A DNA stretch of 12,230 bases. It comes from Burkholderiaceae bacterium. Lineage in GTDB: Bacteria > Pseudomonadota > Gammaproteobacteria > Burkholderiales > Burkholderiaceae_E. The first letter of the stretch is position 1. Each line of letters opens with the position of its first letter. The notes under the pieces are model-generated. The model had not been told where the DNA came from, ran no database searches, and saw only the letters and a program-made list of their open reading frames with translations. The stretch lies in assembly GCA_016710525.1 (NCBI GenBank), contig JADJVQ010000139.1:1-12230 (forward strand), in the 5' to 3' direction. Position numbers and translations under genes: made by a program. Of the stretch, positions 1 through 12,230 are shown one piece after another.

Positions 1-126
1 GCGTTCCCTGGGCAGGGACTTGAGGACCGTTTCAGGTGGTGCGGACGGATAGTCAGGCCATGTGCACGAAAGGCCAAAGGCACTTTCGCGGCGCCGTGGG
101 GCGGGACGATTCCGTTTCGAAGGCAT
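1..126 (-). CDS. Doubtful partial minus-strand ORF, unknown function
   Basis: An ATG at 126-124 on the minus strand opens 42 codons with no stop before the left window edge. It begins MPSKRNRPAPRRRE and continues through a TWPDYPSAPPE stretch. A GGAG lies 8 nt upstream of the ATG on that strand, a plausible ribosome binding site. I recognise no family. The N-terminus is strongly basic and proline-rich, with no signal peptide or membrane segment. It points away from hsdM, so it would be a divergent neighbour of the restriction operon. In GC-rich DNA a 42-codon open frame can easily arise by chance, so this is only a candidate. Confidence 0.22.
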   Translation of the reverse strand, partial: MPSKRNRPAPRRRESAFGLSCTWPDYPSAPPETVLKSLPRER

Positions 127-202
127 GTGCAGTTCTCCAGTGGCACACGCCGCTTGAGCCAGAGGCGACGACATCCGACATCGGGACGCAGTAGGCCCTG
201 GT

Positions 203-237
203 TCGGTCACGCCGGCGTCCCGAGCGGGCGTGACTGA
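203..237. repeat. Inverted repeat, 11-bp stem
   Basis: TCGGTCACGCC at 203-213 pairs with GGCGTGACTGA at 227-237: 11 pairs including one G-T, with a 13-nt loop. No T-run follows on either side, so it is not a standard intrinsic terminator. It could be a hairpin of an unknown transcript or a REP-like element. Confidence 0.4.
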
Positions 238-474
238 TGGAGCCAAGGATCACCATGCGGGCGGCCGGCCTCCACAGCCGACGCACGCTTCCGGTGGCGG
301 CGCATAGGCCGCCCAGCGTTCGTAAAAAATATCTCCCAGGTCAGCGCGACGCGTTTCCGCATCGCGCAGCCGATCGCACTCACCGGTGCGTGGTGTCAGC
401 GCCTCAGGGGCACTGGCAGCCAGGGAGTCCTGGGTTCTGGGTGTCGTGGGTAGCCCGCCTTTCGCCGCTGAAGT

Positions 475-492
475 CCTCCTGCTACCAGGAGG
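475..492. repeat. Short perfect hairpin, 7-bp stem and CTAC loop
   Basis: CCTCCTG (475-481) and CAGGAGG (486-492) are perfect complements around the tetraloop CTAC. The right arm contains an anti-Shine-Dalgarno-binding AGGAGG, but no start codon follows at a suitable distance in a convincing gene. Its function is unknown. Confidence 0.35.
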
Positions 493-941
493 TGCGGGGC
501 CTCGTCTGAGACCGCGTGCTGCGCCCCATGAGGGCGTTCAACAACGCATCTGCCTTGAAGGCAATCGACGATGGCGCGGGTTCATCGCTGCGTGGTCTTG
601 GCCAGGCAGTTGGCGGCTGCTGCGCTCAGGGCGTGCAGCCACATGGCCGACGGTGAGTCGGCGAAACGGATCAAAGGAAGGCATCACCGCGTCGTGCGCG
701 GCAGGGCCGGGTCCGATGGACGGATGGGCGCCTGTGCAGGTGCGGGTCACGACCGCTAACGGTTGCGCTCTTGACAGCCAACGGAAGCAACGTCCGGCCT
801 CGTTGAGATCAGAAGATCATGCTGAGGCTCGCATGGCTCAAGCGCGATTTGATTTCCGCATTCGGGCCGCTGTCAACACCTTCCGGGCCTTGACTTGCAA
901 ACTGCCGGTACTAGCAGCGGAACGTGGACTAAACCGCCGAA

Positions 942-953
942 TGAGCATGCTCA
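942..953. promoter_or_regulatory. 12-bp perfect palindrome, possible operator
   Basis: TGAGCATGCTCA at 942-953 is a perfect palindrome about 240 bp before the hsdM start. A related half-site, GCATGGCTCA, lies at 831-840. Restriction operons are often controlled by small DNA-binding proteins at such sites, but no regulator gene is visible here and a single 12-bp palindrome can occur by chance. Confidence 0.15.
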
Positions 954-1190
954 GGGGTTGCAAGCCATTTTTCATACCTCCAGTTTCGATGCGAACCCGC
1001 AGGGCCATGGGCTCGACTTCCGGCTGTCCGGCGACGTGGTCCCGGGGGGGCGCCGCGGCGCTCCGTTGCACCTTCGGGCCGAGGTCGTCGACCCTCGATT
1101 GGCCCCTCGAAGGCCCCTTGCGGGCACCGCGGACGGTGCGTGTCCGCTGCACAATCCGTCCAGCCCGTCTGACAGTCGACGGCATCGACG

Positions 1191-2769
<1,579 letters not shown>

Positions 2770-2780
<11 letters not shown>

Positions 2781-3905
2781 GGCCATGAACTTCGATGGCC
2801 TGGTGCAGGTCATCCAGCAAACGCATTCCTCCTTTGCCAGCCAGGCCAGCAAGGCCGTCAATATCAGCCTGACGCTGCAACTGGTTCATCGGCCACCACA
2901 TCGCCGAGTTCAGTGCACGGCGCAGACCGGGCCGGATATGGCGAAAGGCTGCTCGATGCGTTGTCGCGGGCATTGCGCAGCCGGCAGTCAGCAACACGGG
3001 CCGGCGCCAGCTGTACAGCTACCTGCGCTTCTACCGCAGCTACCCGCAGATCGTGCGGACAGCGTCCGCACAATTGCCGGGCCTGCTGGCACCGGGGCTG
3101 CCTTCATCGATTGTGCGGACGGCGTCCGCACAAACTGGCGTGCCCGCGGCGCTGGAGCCCGAGCGTTTGCTCAGCAGCCTGTCCTACAGCCATTTCGAGC
3201 TGCTGGTCGAGATCGACGAGCCACTCAAGCGCCTGTTCTACGAGGTGGAAACCCTGCGCGGCAACTGGTCGGTGCGTGAACTCAAGCGCCAGATCGCCAC
3301 CCAGTATTTCGAGCGTAGCGGCCTGTCGACCGACAAAGATGCGTTGGCGCAGTTGACGCACCAAGCAGGCCGAGCCGCAAAGCCCGCAGCACGTCATTCG
3401 AGACCCTTATGTCTTCGAATTCCTTGGCTTGGCGCCGCAGGAGGTGATGACCGAACGCAAGCTGGAAGACGCCTTGCTCGACCGCCTGCAGCAGTTCCTG
3501 ATCGAACTGGGTCACGGCTTCTGCTTTGAGGCGCGGCAAAAGCGCGTGCTGATCGGCGGCGAACACGGCTTCGTCGACCTGGTCTTCTACCACCGCGTGC
3601 TGAAGTGCCATGTGCTGGTGGAGTTGAAGAACGACGCCTTCCGCCACGAGCACCTGGGCCAGCTCAACGCGTATGTGGGCTACTACCAGCAGCACGAGAT
3701 GACCAAGGGCGACCAGCCGCCAGTCGGCATCCTGCTGTGCACGCAGAAGAACCGCGAGATGGTGCAGCACGCGCTGGCCGGCATGACGAACAAGCTGTTC
3801 GTGTCGCGGTATCAGTTGGCTTTGCCGGCGGCCAGCGAGATGGATGCGTTCCTGCGGCGGGTGTTGGGGGAGTTGGGTGTAGGTGACGGTGGGGCTGGGG
3901 TATGA
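2770..3905 (+). CDS. YhcG/DUF1016-family PD-(D/E)xK nuclease (frameshifted)
   Basis: This resembles the YhcG/DUF1016 family: an N-terminal winged-helix-like domain and a C-terminal PD-(D/E)xK nuclease domain, often found next to type I hsd genes. Its biological role is poorly defined; an accessory defence nuclease is the usual inference. Reading in pieces gives MNFDGLVQVIQQTHSSF, NWFIGHHIAEF, HGADRAGYGERLLDALSRAL, TGRRQLYSYLRFYRSYPQ, LSYSHFELLVEIDEPLKRLF and IRDPYVFEFLGLAPQEVMTE. The nuclease core has Asp at 3576-3578 (GFVDLVFY) and the E-L-K triad at 3621-3629. Shifts are needed near 2876, 2905, 2985 and 3365. Restored length is about 378 residues, as expected for the family. Two in-frame palindromes encode IVRTASAQ twice. 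The start is ATG 2770, chosen for the GGAGGG 7 nt upstream; ATG 2785 is also possible. The stop shares ATGA with hsdS. Confidence 0.85.
3053..3071. repeat. In-frame palindrome, copy 1
   Basis: GTGCGGAC (3053-3060), spacer AGC, GTCCGCAC (3064-3071): perfect 8-bp arms inside the yhcG-like gene. It is read as part of IVRTASAQ and is related to the second copy exactly 60 bp downstream. Confidence 0.85.
3111..3133. repeat. In-frame palindrome, copy 2
   Basis: TTGTGCGGAC (3111-3120), spacer GGC, GTCCGCACAA (3124-3133): perfect 10-bp arms. It is 60 bp after copy 1, so it is read in the same frame and also gives IVRTASAQ. The linker between copies (LPGLLAPGLPSS) is low-complexity and looks like a flexible loop. 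Confidence 0.85.
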
Positions 3906-3913
3906 GTTCTGAG
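3892..3913 (+). repeat. 22-bp direct repeat, right copy, flanking yhcG
   Basis: This copy is identical to 2760-2781. Here it holds the yhcG stop (TGA 3903-3905) and the hsdS start (ATG 3902). The identity ends right after the first four codons of the downstream gene (MSSE in both). Confidence 0.85.
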
Positions 3914-5238
3914 TGGCCCCTGGTCTCGATCGACAATATCAAGGCGACTCGGTCGGGCAGTATCGCGATCGGCCCGTTCGGCTCAAGGATGAAGAGCGAT
4001 TGCTACGTGAGCAATGGCGTTCGCGTGGTTCGAGGCACCAATTTGACAGGTGGCAGATCGTTTTCGGGCGACTTTGTGTTCATCACGCCTGAGAAGGCAG
4101 CAGAACTCAATTCGGCGAACCTGCTTCCGAACGATCTTGTTTTCCCGCACCGAGGTGCCATCGGCGAAGTGGGCATCGTCCCCAACGACGGTGAGCGTTA
4201 CGTCCTGTCGTCGAGCATGATGAAGCTGACTTGCGCTGCCGACGGCGCCCACCCCGACTTCATCTACTACTTCTTCAAGTCCGAAGCCGGCCGATTCGAG
4301 CTTCTCAAGAACGCGTCTCAAGTTGGCACACCGGGGATTGGTCAGCCGCTCACATCGCTGAAGCAGATCAAGCTGAAGCTTCCGCCCGTGGACGAGCAGC
4401 GGTCGATCGCGGCTGCTTTGCGGGCGCTCGACGACCGCATCGCCCTCCTGCGCGAAACCAACGCCACCCTCGAAGCCATCGCGCAGGCGCTGTTCAAGTC
4501 GTGGTTCGTCGATTTCGATCCCGTTCGCGCCAAGAGCCAAGGCCAGGCGCCGGCCGGCATGGACGAAGCCACCGCGGCCTTGTTTCCGGATGCGTTCGAG
4601 GAGTCGGCGTTGGGGCTGGTGCCGATTGGGTGGAGAGCCAAGACACTCGACGACCTTGCGGACTTGAACCTCGAACCTGGTCAGTGCGAAGTCATCCTGA
4701 GCGAGTTATGTACGCTGACCTTGCCAATGTGAAAGACAACGAAGTCGTTGCCGTTGCCGAGTTTTCGTTTGACGATGCGCCATCTCGCGCGCGGCGCGTG
4801 CTTCGTGATGGCGACACCATCGTCGGAACTGTTCGGCCAGGTAACCGTTCTTTTGCGTTCATTCACGACCCAGCCCCTTACCTGACCGCCAGCACGGGCT
4901 TCGCGGTGCTCAGCCCGAAGGCAGTAGATAACACGGCGTTTGTCTATCTCGCAGCCACGCAAGACGCAAGCATCGAAGCATCTTGCTCATGTCGCCGATG
5001 GGGAGGCCTATCCAGCGGTGACGGCCGGACGTCGTTTCGGCGCTGGGCTGCGTCGTGCCGCCAGCACCCGTCCTGCACACCTTCAATGCGGTCACGCACT
5101 CCTGCTGGTGAAGGTGTCAGCGAATCAGCGACAAGTCAAACCCTCGCCACCCTCCGCGACACCCTGCTCCCCCGCCTGATCTCCGGCCAACTGCGCCTGC
5201 CAGAGGCTGAAGCGCAAATCACCGACGCAACCACATGA
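3902..5238 (+). CDS. hsdS: Type I restriction-modification specificity subunit HsdS (frameshifted)
   Basis: HsdS reads the bipartite DNA target and holds HsdM and HsdR. TRD1 spans about 3902-4380 (GPFGSRMKS, GVRVVRGTNL). The central conserved helix spans about 4385-4535 (DEQRSIAAALRALDDRIALL, then ALFKSWFVDFDPVRAK). TRD2 runs from about 4610 (GLVPIGW) to about 5095, with DLANVKDNEVVAVAEFSFDD and GDTIVGTVRPGNRSFAFIH in the next frame. The C-terminal conserved helix ends in LRDTLLPRLISGQLRLPEAE. The first half is open. Shifts are needed near 4675, 4975, 5020, 5095 and 5140, mostly within TRD2, and the fragments (HLAHVADGEAYPAV, VLHTFNAVTH, LLVKVSANQRQVK) join in family order. Restored length is about 445 residues. 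It starts at the ATGA shared with yhcG and ends at an ATGA shared with mcrB. If the shifts are real, the protein would keep only TRD1 and the first helix. Confidence 0.9.
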
Positions 5239-7778
5239 CAGCTTCAGCATCAGAGCGCAATGCGCTATGGGACGCCTTTCTTCAGCGGTGGCCCCTTGGT
5301 GACCTGAGCCAGCTCACGCTGCCTCAATACACGGCAGCCGGTGACAAGGACTGCTTTACGCAATGGCTGGAATCCAAGACGGAGGGCCTGGGCTCGATTT
5401 GGGGCGGCTCGTCGTTCAAGTTCGGCGTGTATTCCCGCAAGGATCAATCCGATCAAGTCGATGCAGAGGGGCGACGCTTCAGTGCGGACTACGCCTGGAT
5501 GGCCAAGTACGGCGAGACAGCGGAAGCGGCGTTTGCCAAGGTTCACGGCATCATCCTCGGCATCGCCAAGGCTGCCAGGGCTGGCGATCTGGCTGCGGTC
5601 GAGGCGGCTGACTTGGGCACCGTCACAAGTGGAAGATCGCTTTCCTGTACCAGGACAGGGCGAAGCCGTCCGTGTTGCCGATCTACAAGCTGGACAGCTT
5701 GCGCAGCGTGGCCGGTGCTGCCGAGAAGGCGACATGTGCCGAGCTGCACGCAAAGCTGATGGCACAGCGGGGCGAGGCGGACGTGCTGACCTACGGCGAA
5801 AAAGTGTGGTCTGAGATCCGGGCCATTGAGTCGGCAAAGCTGACCACGGACCAGGCTCTCGCGTACTTCAAGGGTTCGGATCGATTCAAGCCCATCAAGC
5901 CGCCCACTGAAAAGATGGCGGGCTTCCGAACCCTGAGCGGCGCCGAGATTGCCCTCGCCCTCGACAACAAGACACCGACGCTGTGCCTCAGTCCCGGGCG
6001 CATGGCTTGAAGATGTCAAGGGCGTTCTCGGTGGTGTCGTTCCCTACGCACCCGACAAACCTCGTTCCAGCAACATCGCGGCCAACGCGCCGGCCCTGGC
6101 CGTTGGCAGCCCCATCGTCAGGCTGACGGTGCCGGACATGGCCGCGCTGCACAAGCTGTGCGACGCCTACGAGGGAGCCGATCCATCGAATGCCGTCGTC
6201 CAGGCGGCGCCTGTAGCGAAGGAGCCCGAGTTGGACACCCCGGCTTTGAATCAAATCCTCTACGGGCCACCGGGCACCGGAAAGACCTTCGAGACCATCA
6301 ACGCCGCACTTGCGATCCTTGATCCGGCGTACTTGGCGGCGAACCGGGCCGACCGTGCGGCTCTGCGCCGCCGCTTCATGGAGTTGGAACGTGCCAAGCG
6401 CGTCCGCTTCACGACCTTTCATCAGAGCTTCAGCTACGAGGATTTCGTCGAAGGCATCCGAGCAAACGTTGACGACGATGCAGGGGCACCCGTCAAGGGC
6501 GTGAGCTACACGATCGAAAACGGCGTCTTCGCTGACCTGTGCCGAGACGCACGTCGCGACAAGCAGCTCGAAGAGCATGTTGGCATTCGCGAAGACGCCA
6601 AGGTCTGGAAGGTGTCCATCGAAGAGGCCAGCAGTTCCGGCGATACGCGGAAGTACTGCCTGTCGCACGGTGAGGCGCGCATCGGCTGGCCCAAGGCTGG
6701 TGATCTCAATACGGCCGACCTGAACGAGGTCGGTCAGAAGATCGGCACGAAGGTACAGAGCTCTCTCGACAACTTCAGTCAGCAAATCACCATCGGCGAC
6801 ATCGTCGTCTGCCTGGCATCGACGACGACCATCAGTGCGGTGGGGGTTGTCACCGGCGACTACGAATACACGCCCAAGGTTCCAGCCGGCGTGCGAGACG
6901 ACTATGTGAACAAGCTGCCGGTTCGATGGCTGATCACAGGCATCAACTTCAACATCCTGGAGGTCAACAAAGGGGTTCGGCTGACGCTGCAGACGGTCTA
7001 CCGCCTGTCCCGGATCACCTGGCCCGATCTTCTGCAAGCACTCACGGCTGCCGGCGTGAAGCTGAGCGTGCCGGTGCAGCCTTCGGCGCCGACGCACGAG
7101 CCCTACGTGCTCATCATCGACGAGATCAACCGAGGCAACGTTTCACGCATCTTCGGTGAGCTGATCACATTGATCGAGCCATCCAAGCGGGCCGGCGCCG
7201 ACGAGGCACTGGAGGCGATCCTTCCCTACTCCAAGAAGCCGTTCAGCGTCCCAGCCAACGTCTATCTGATCGGAACGATGAACACGGCTGACCGCTCGTT
7301 GGCCGGCCTTGACGTTGCGTTGCGCAGGCGTTTCGAGTTCATAGAGATGCCGCCACGCCCCGAAAAATTGTCCGGCGTGTCCGTCAGTGGAATCGACATA
7401 GAGCGCCTGCTGACAGTATTGAACCTGCGCATCGAGGCACTTCTTGACCGAGGAGCATTGCCTGGCCACACGTACTTCCTGCCGCTGAAAGCCGATGGCC
7501 GCCTGATTCGCCTGGCCTCGATCTTTCGGCATCAGGTGCTTCCCTTGCTACAAGAATACTTCTTCGAGGACTGGCAGCGCATTCAGTGGGTGCTGAATGA
7601 CCACCGCAAGGTCAACCCAGAACATCGATTCGTTGAAGCTGAGCCTTGGGACGTGAAGGAGCTGTTCGGAGAAGGTGCGACGGTATCGGGTGACCGACAA
7701 GCTTGGAGGGTTAACGAAGATGCCTTCGCGCTGCCCGAAAGCTATCTGGGCCTGATTGACCACGCGCTGCCGACGTGA
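5235..7778 (+). CDS. mcrB: McrB-family type IV restriction AAA+ GTPase, with PUA/EVE-like insert (frameshifted)
   Basis: McrB-type proteins bind modified DNA, form rings and drive McrC cleavage by GTP hydrolysis. The N-terminal part (5235 to about 6230; LTLPQYTAAGDKDCFTQWLE, LGSIWGGSSFKFGVYSRK, WKIAFLYQDRAKPSVLPIYK) is not the E. coli McrB DNA-binding domain as I know it and is probably target recognition. Next come Walker A GPPGTGKT at 6264-6287 and FTTFHQSFSYEDFVEGI. A PUA/EVE-like insert follows at about 6600-6960 (VWKVSIEE, RIGWPKAGDL, IGDIVVCL, GVVTGDYEYTP, VRWLITG). Walker B is VLIIDEINRGN at 7107-7139, and the McrB signature MNTADRS is at 7278-7298, followed by an arginine-rich VALRRRFEF. 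The frame shifts near 5615 and 5995; from there to the stop the frame is intact. Reconstructed length is about 847 residues. It shares ATGA with hsdS and GTGA with mcrC. No Shine-Dalgarno is visible, so translation is probably coupled. Confidence 0.9.
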
Positions 7779-9083
7779 ACGCCGTTGTCAGCGTCCGCGA
7801 GTACGCGCGGCTGACGACCGCCCCGGTCGCGCCGTCGCTGGACTGCGCACAGGTGACCACCAGCGCCTTCGACTATCTCTGCAAGCTGAGCGAATCGTTC
7901 TCGCGTTCCGGTGCGCGCCTGGTGCAAGTAGAGGGTCGCCAATCGCTGAGCCTCGACAGCTACGTCGGAGTCATTCAGACGCCATGCGGCACAACGCTGG
8001 AGATCGTGCCGAAGCACCACGAAATCGGCGATAGCCTGCCAGGGTGCCGCGCGCTTCTGCGCAAGATGATCCAGGCAACCTTGGACCTGCCGACCCGTGA
8101 GGTCGGCATTGCCGCGCTGGAGCACTTCGACGCGCCGCTGTCCGAGTGGGTGATGCGCCGCTACCTTGCCGAACTCGATCAACTGGTCAAGCGGGGTCTG
8201 CGCTTTGACTACCGCCGCGTGGCAGAGGAGCTTCCGTTCCTTCGTGGGCAGTTGAACATGATGGCGCAGCTGCGTCAGGCGCCGGGCCGAGAACACCGCT
8301 TTCATGTGCGTCACGATGTTTTCCTTCCCGACCGGCCGGAAAATCGATTGTTGAAGCTGGCACTCGACCGCGTTCGGCTGAGCACGAAGGATGCCGACAA
8401 CTGGCGGCTGGCCCAGGAGCTGAGCTTTATGTTGGCCGAAGTGCCGGAGAGCCAGCAGGTGCAGGCAGACCTGCGCGCATGGGGAACGGATCGGCTGATG
8501 GCGCACTACCGCTCCGCTAAACCATGGTGCGAGCTGATCTTGAACCGCTGGATGCCGCTGGCCGTGCTCGGCGAGCAGCATGGCCTCAGCTTGCTGTTTC
8601 CCATGGAGAAGTTGTTCGAGAAGTACGTGGCCGCGTGGTTACGCGGAAGAGTCAAGACAGGGACTCAGATTCAGAACGCCGACCGCGAGCGAATCGCTGT
8701 GCAGGCATGCCGGTGATGACATGTTTAGGCTGGAGCCCGACGTGCTGATCAGCACCGGCGTGCAGCGGTGGGTGCTGGACATGAAGTGGAAGCGGATCGA
8801 CTCGGCCGAAGCGCAGAACAAGTACAAGCTCAGCCAGGGCGACTTCTATCAAATGTTCGCCTACGGCCACAAATACATGCAGGGGAGCGGCACCATGGCG
8901 CTGATCTACCCAAAGTCTGCGTTGTTCGCTGAAGCGCTCAAGCCGTTTCACTTCAGCCCGACGTTGCAGTTGCAGGTCTGGCCATTCGATCTTGACAGCG
9001 ACAGCCTGGTTGGATGGCAAGCGAGTGATCTCCCCCTGCGCGGCGCGACGCCAGTGGAGAATGGGGCCGCCGTGAGTTTTTGA
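7775..9083 (+). CDS. mcrC: McrC-family type IV restriction nuclease (frameshifted once)
   Basis: McrC is the nuclease partner of McrB. It stimulates the GTPase ring and cuts DNA beside modified sites. The N-terminal part (VREYARLTTAPVAPSLDC, FDYLCKLSESFSRSG, LEIVPKHHEI) matches the family's McrB-facing region. The C-terminal nuclease domain carries Asp in LEPD (8739-8741) and D-M-K (8778-8786, in WVLDMKWKRI), the D-x-K variant of PD-(D/E)xK, followed by LSQGDFYQMFAYGHKY. A shift near 8675-8695 separates them: upstream reads TQIQNADRE, downstream ESLCRHAGDDMFRLEP. If real, it would remove the whole nuclease domain. Restored length is about 436 residues. The start is GTG 7775, overlapping the mcrB stop by 4 nt, with no separate ribosome binding site. 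Confidence 0.9.
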
Positions 9084-9106
9084 GAGGCCCGCAGAAGGGT
9101 TCGAAC

Positions 9107-9113
9107 GGGAGGG
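9107..9113 (+). promoter_or_regulatory. Ribosome binding site for hsdR
   Basis: GGGAGGG lies 9 nt before GTG 9123. It supports that start and shows hsdR is initiated independently rather than by overlap coupling, unlike the three preceding junctions. Confidence 0.6.
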
Positions 9114-9122
9114 TTTGTACCG

Positions 9123-12230
<3,108 letters not shown>

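Larger units (their letters stand above)
127..1190. other. Gene-poor upstream region, no recognised gene
   Basis: About 1.06 kb before hsdM has no open frame I can assign to a family. A plus-strand frame is open from 386 into hsdM, but its translation before the hsdM start is rich in Arg, Pro, Ala and Ser, has no recognisable motif and looks like GC-driven openness. On the minus strand, roughly 480-250 reads openly and ends in a segment GDIFYERWAAYAPPPEAC with a stop at 252-250. It reads more protein-like than its surroundings and could be a gene remnant, but I cannot name it. I found no convincing sigma-70 promoter: TTGACA at 771-776 and TTGACT at 890-895 lack a good -10 at the right spacing. 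No tRNA, rRNA or CRISPR is seen. The operon promoter is presumably here but is not identifiable by eye. Confidence 0.5.

Noticed and set aside
40..48. TGCGGACGG resembling one arm of the yhcG palindrome
   Set aside because: Nine bases without the matching second arm is at chance level in GC-rich DNA.
375..560. Retron or group II intron RNA around the 475-492 hairpin
   Set aside because: No reverse transcriptase gene is present in the window and no diagnostic RNA motif is visible.
771..799. TTGACA as a promoter -35 box
   Set aside because: The bases at the -10 distance are CCGGCC, unlike any -10 box.
386..1190. Long upstream in-frame extension of hsdM
   Set aside because: The frame is open but the translation is Arg/Pro/Ser-rich without motifs, and HsdM reaches normal length from 1191 or 1226.
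3053..3529. Separate small gene starting inside yhcG
   Set aside because: Its translation continues the YhcG-like protein in family order; it is a fragment produced by frame changes.
5988..7097. Long minus-strand open frame opposite mcrB
   Set aside because: It is the antisense shadow of the clearly coding McrB AAA+ region, a common effect in GC-rich DNA.

Overview
This is a GC-rich bacterial window that is almost entirely a restriction (defence) island. The base composition and the resemblance of the proteins to those I recall from Burkholderiales-type Betaproteobacteria suggest a proteobacterial host. That is recollection, not a search, and the genus is unknown.

Layout. Positions 1-1190 hold no gene I can recognise. 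There is one doubtful partial minus-strand reading frame at 1-126 and a few inverted repeats. From 1191 to the right edge, six genes run on the plus strand in one tightly packed block: hsdM (type I methyltransferase), a YhcG/DUF1016-family PD-(D/E)xK nuclease gene, hsdS (specificity subunit), mcrB (type IV restriction AAA+ motor), mcrC (type IV nuclease) and hsdR (type I translocase/nuclease, cut off by the window end). Four junctions overlap (11 nt at hsdM/yhcG, 4 nt at the next three: ATGA, ATGA, GTGA). The mcrC-hsdR gap is 39 nt with a good ribosome binding site. One polycistronic transcript with translational coupling is the simplest reading.

How the genes fit together. HsdM2-HsdS should methylate adenine at the sites read by HsdS. 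HsdR joins them to translocate and cut unmethylated DNA. McrB-McrC is a modification-dependent system and would cut DNA carrying foreign modifications that evade HsdR. The YhcG-like nuclease sits between hsdM and hsdS, flanked by a 22-bp direct repeat, so it looks like an inserted cassette.

Caveat. Every one of the six genes is broken by small reading-frame shifts: about 2 in hsdM, 4 in yhcG, 5 in hsdS, 2 in mcrB, 1 in mcrC and more than 12 in hsdR, densest after 11590. Between shifts the protein sequence matches family expectation and all catalytic motifs are present. Several shifts fall in short homopolymers. Uncorrected indel errors in the sequence are therefore likelier than true decay, but the sequence alone cannot decide. 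Gene coordinates below span the whole reconstructed genes.

Other structure worth attention: two 60-bp-spaced perfect palindromes read in frame inside yhcG, a 22-bp palindrome inside an extra segment of HsdR between helicase motifs II and III, and a PUA/EVE-like domain inserted in the McrB AAA+ core between Walker A and Walker B.
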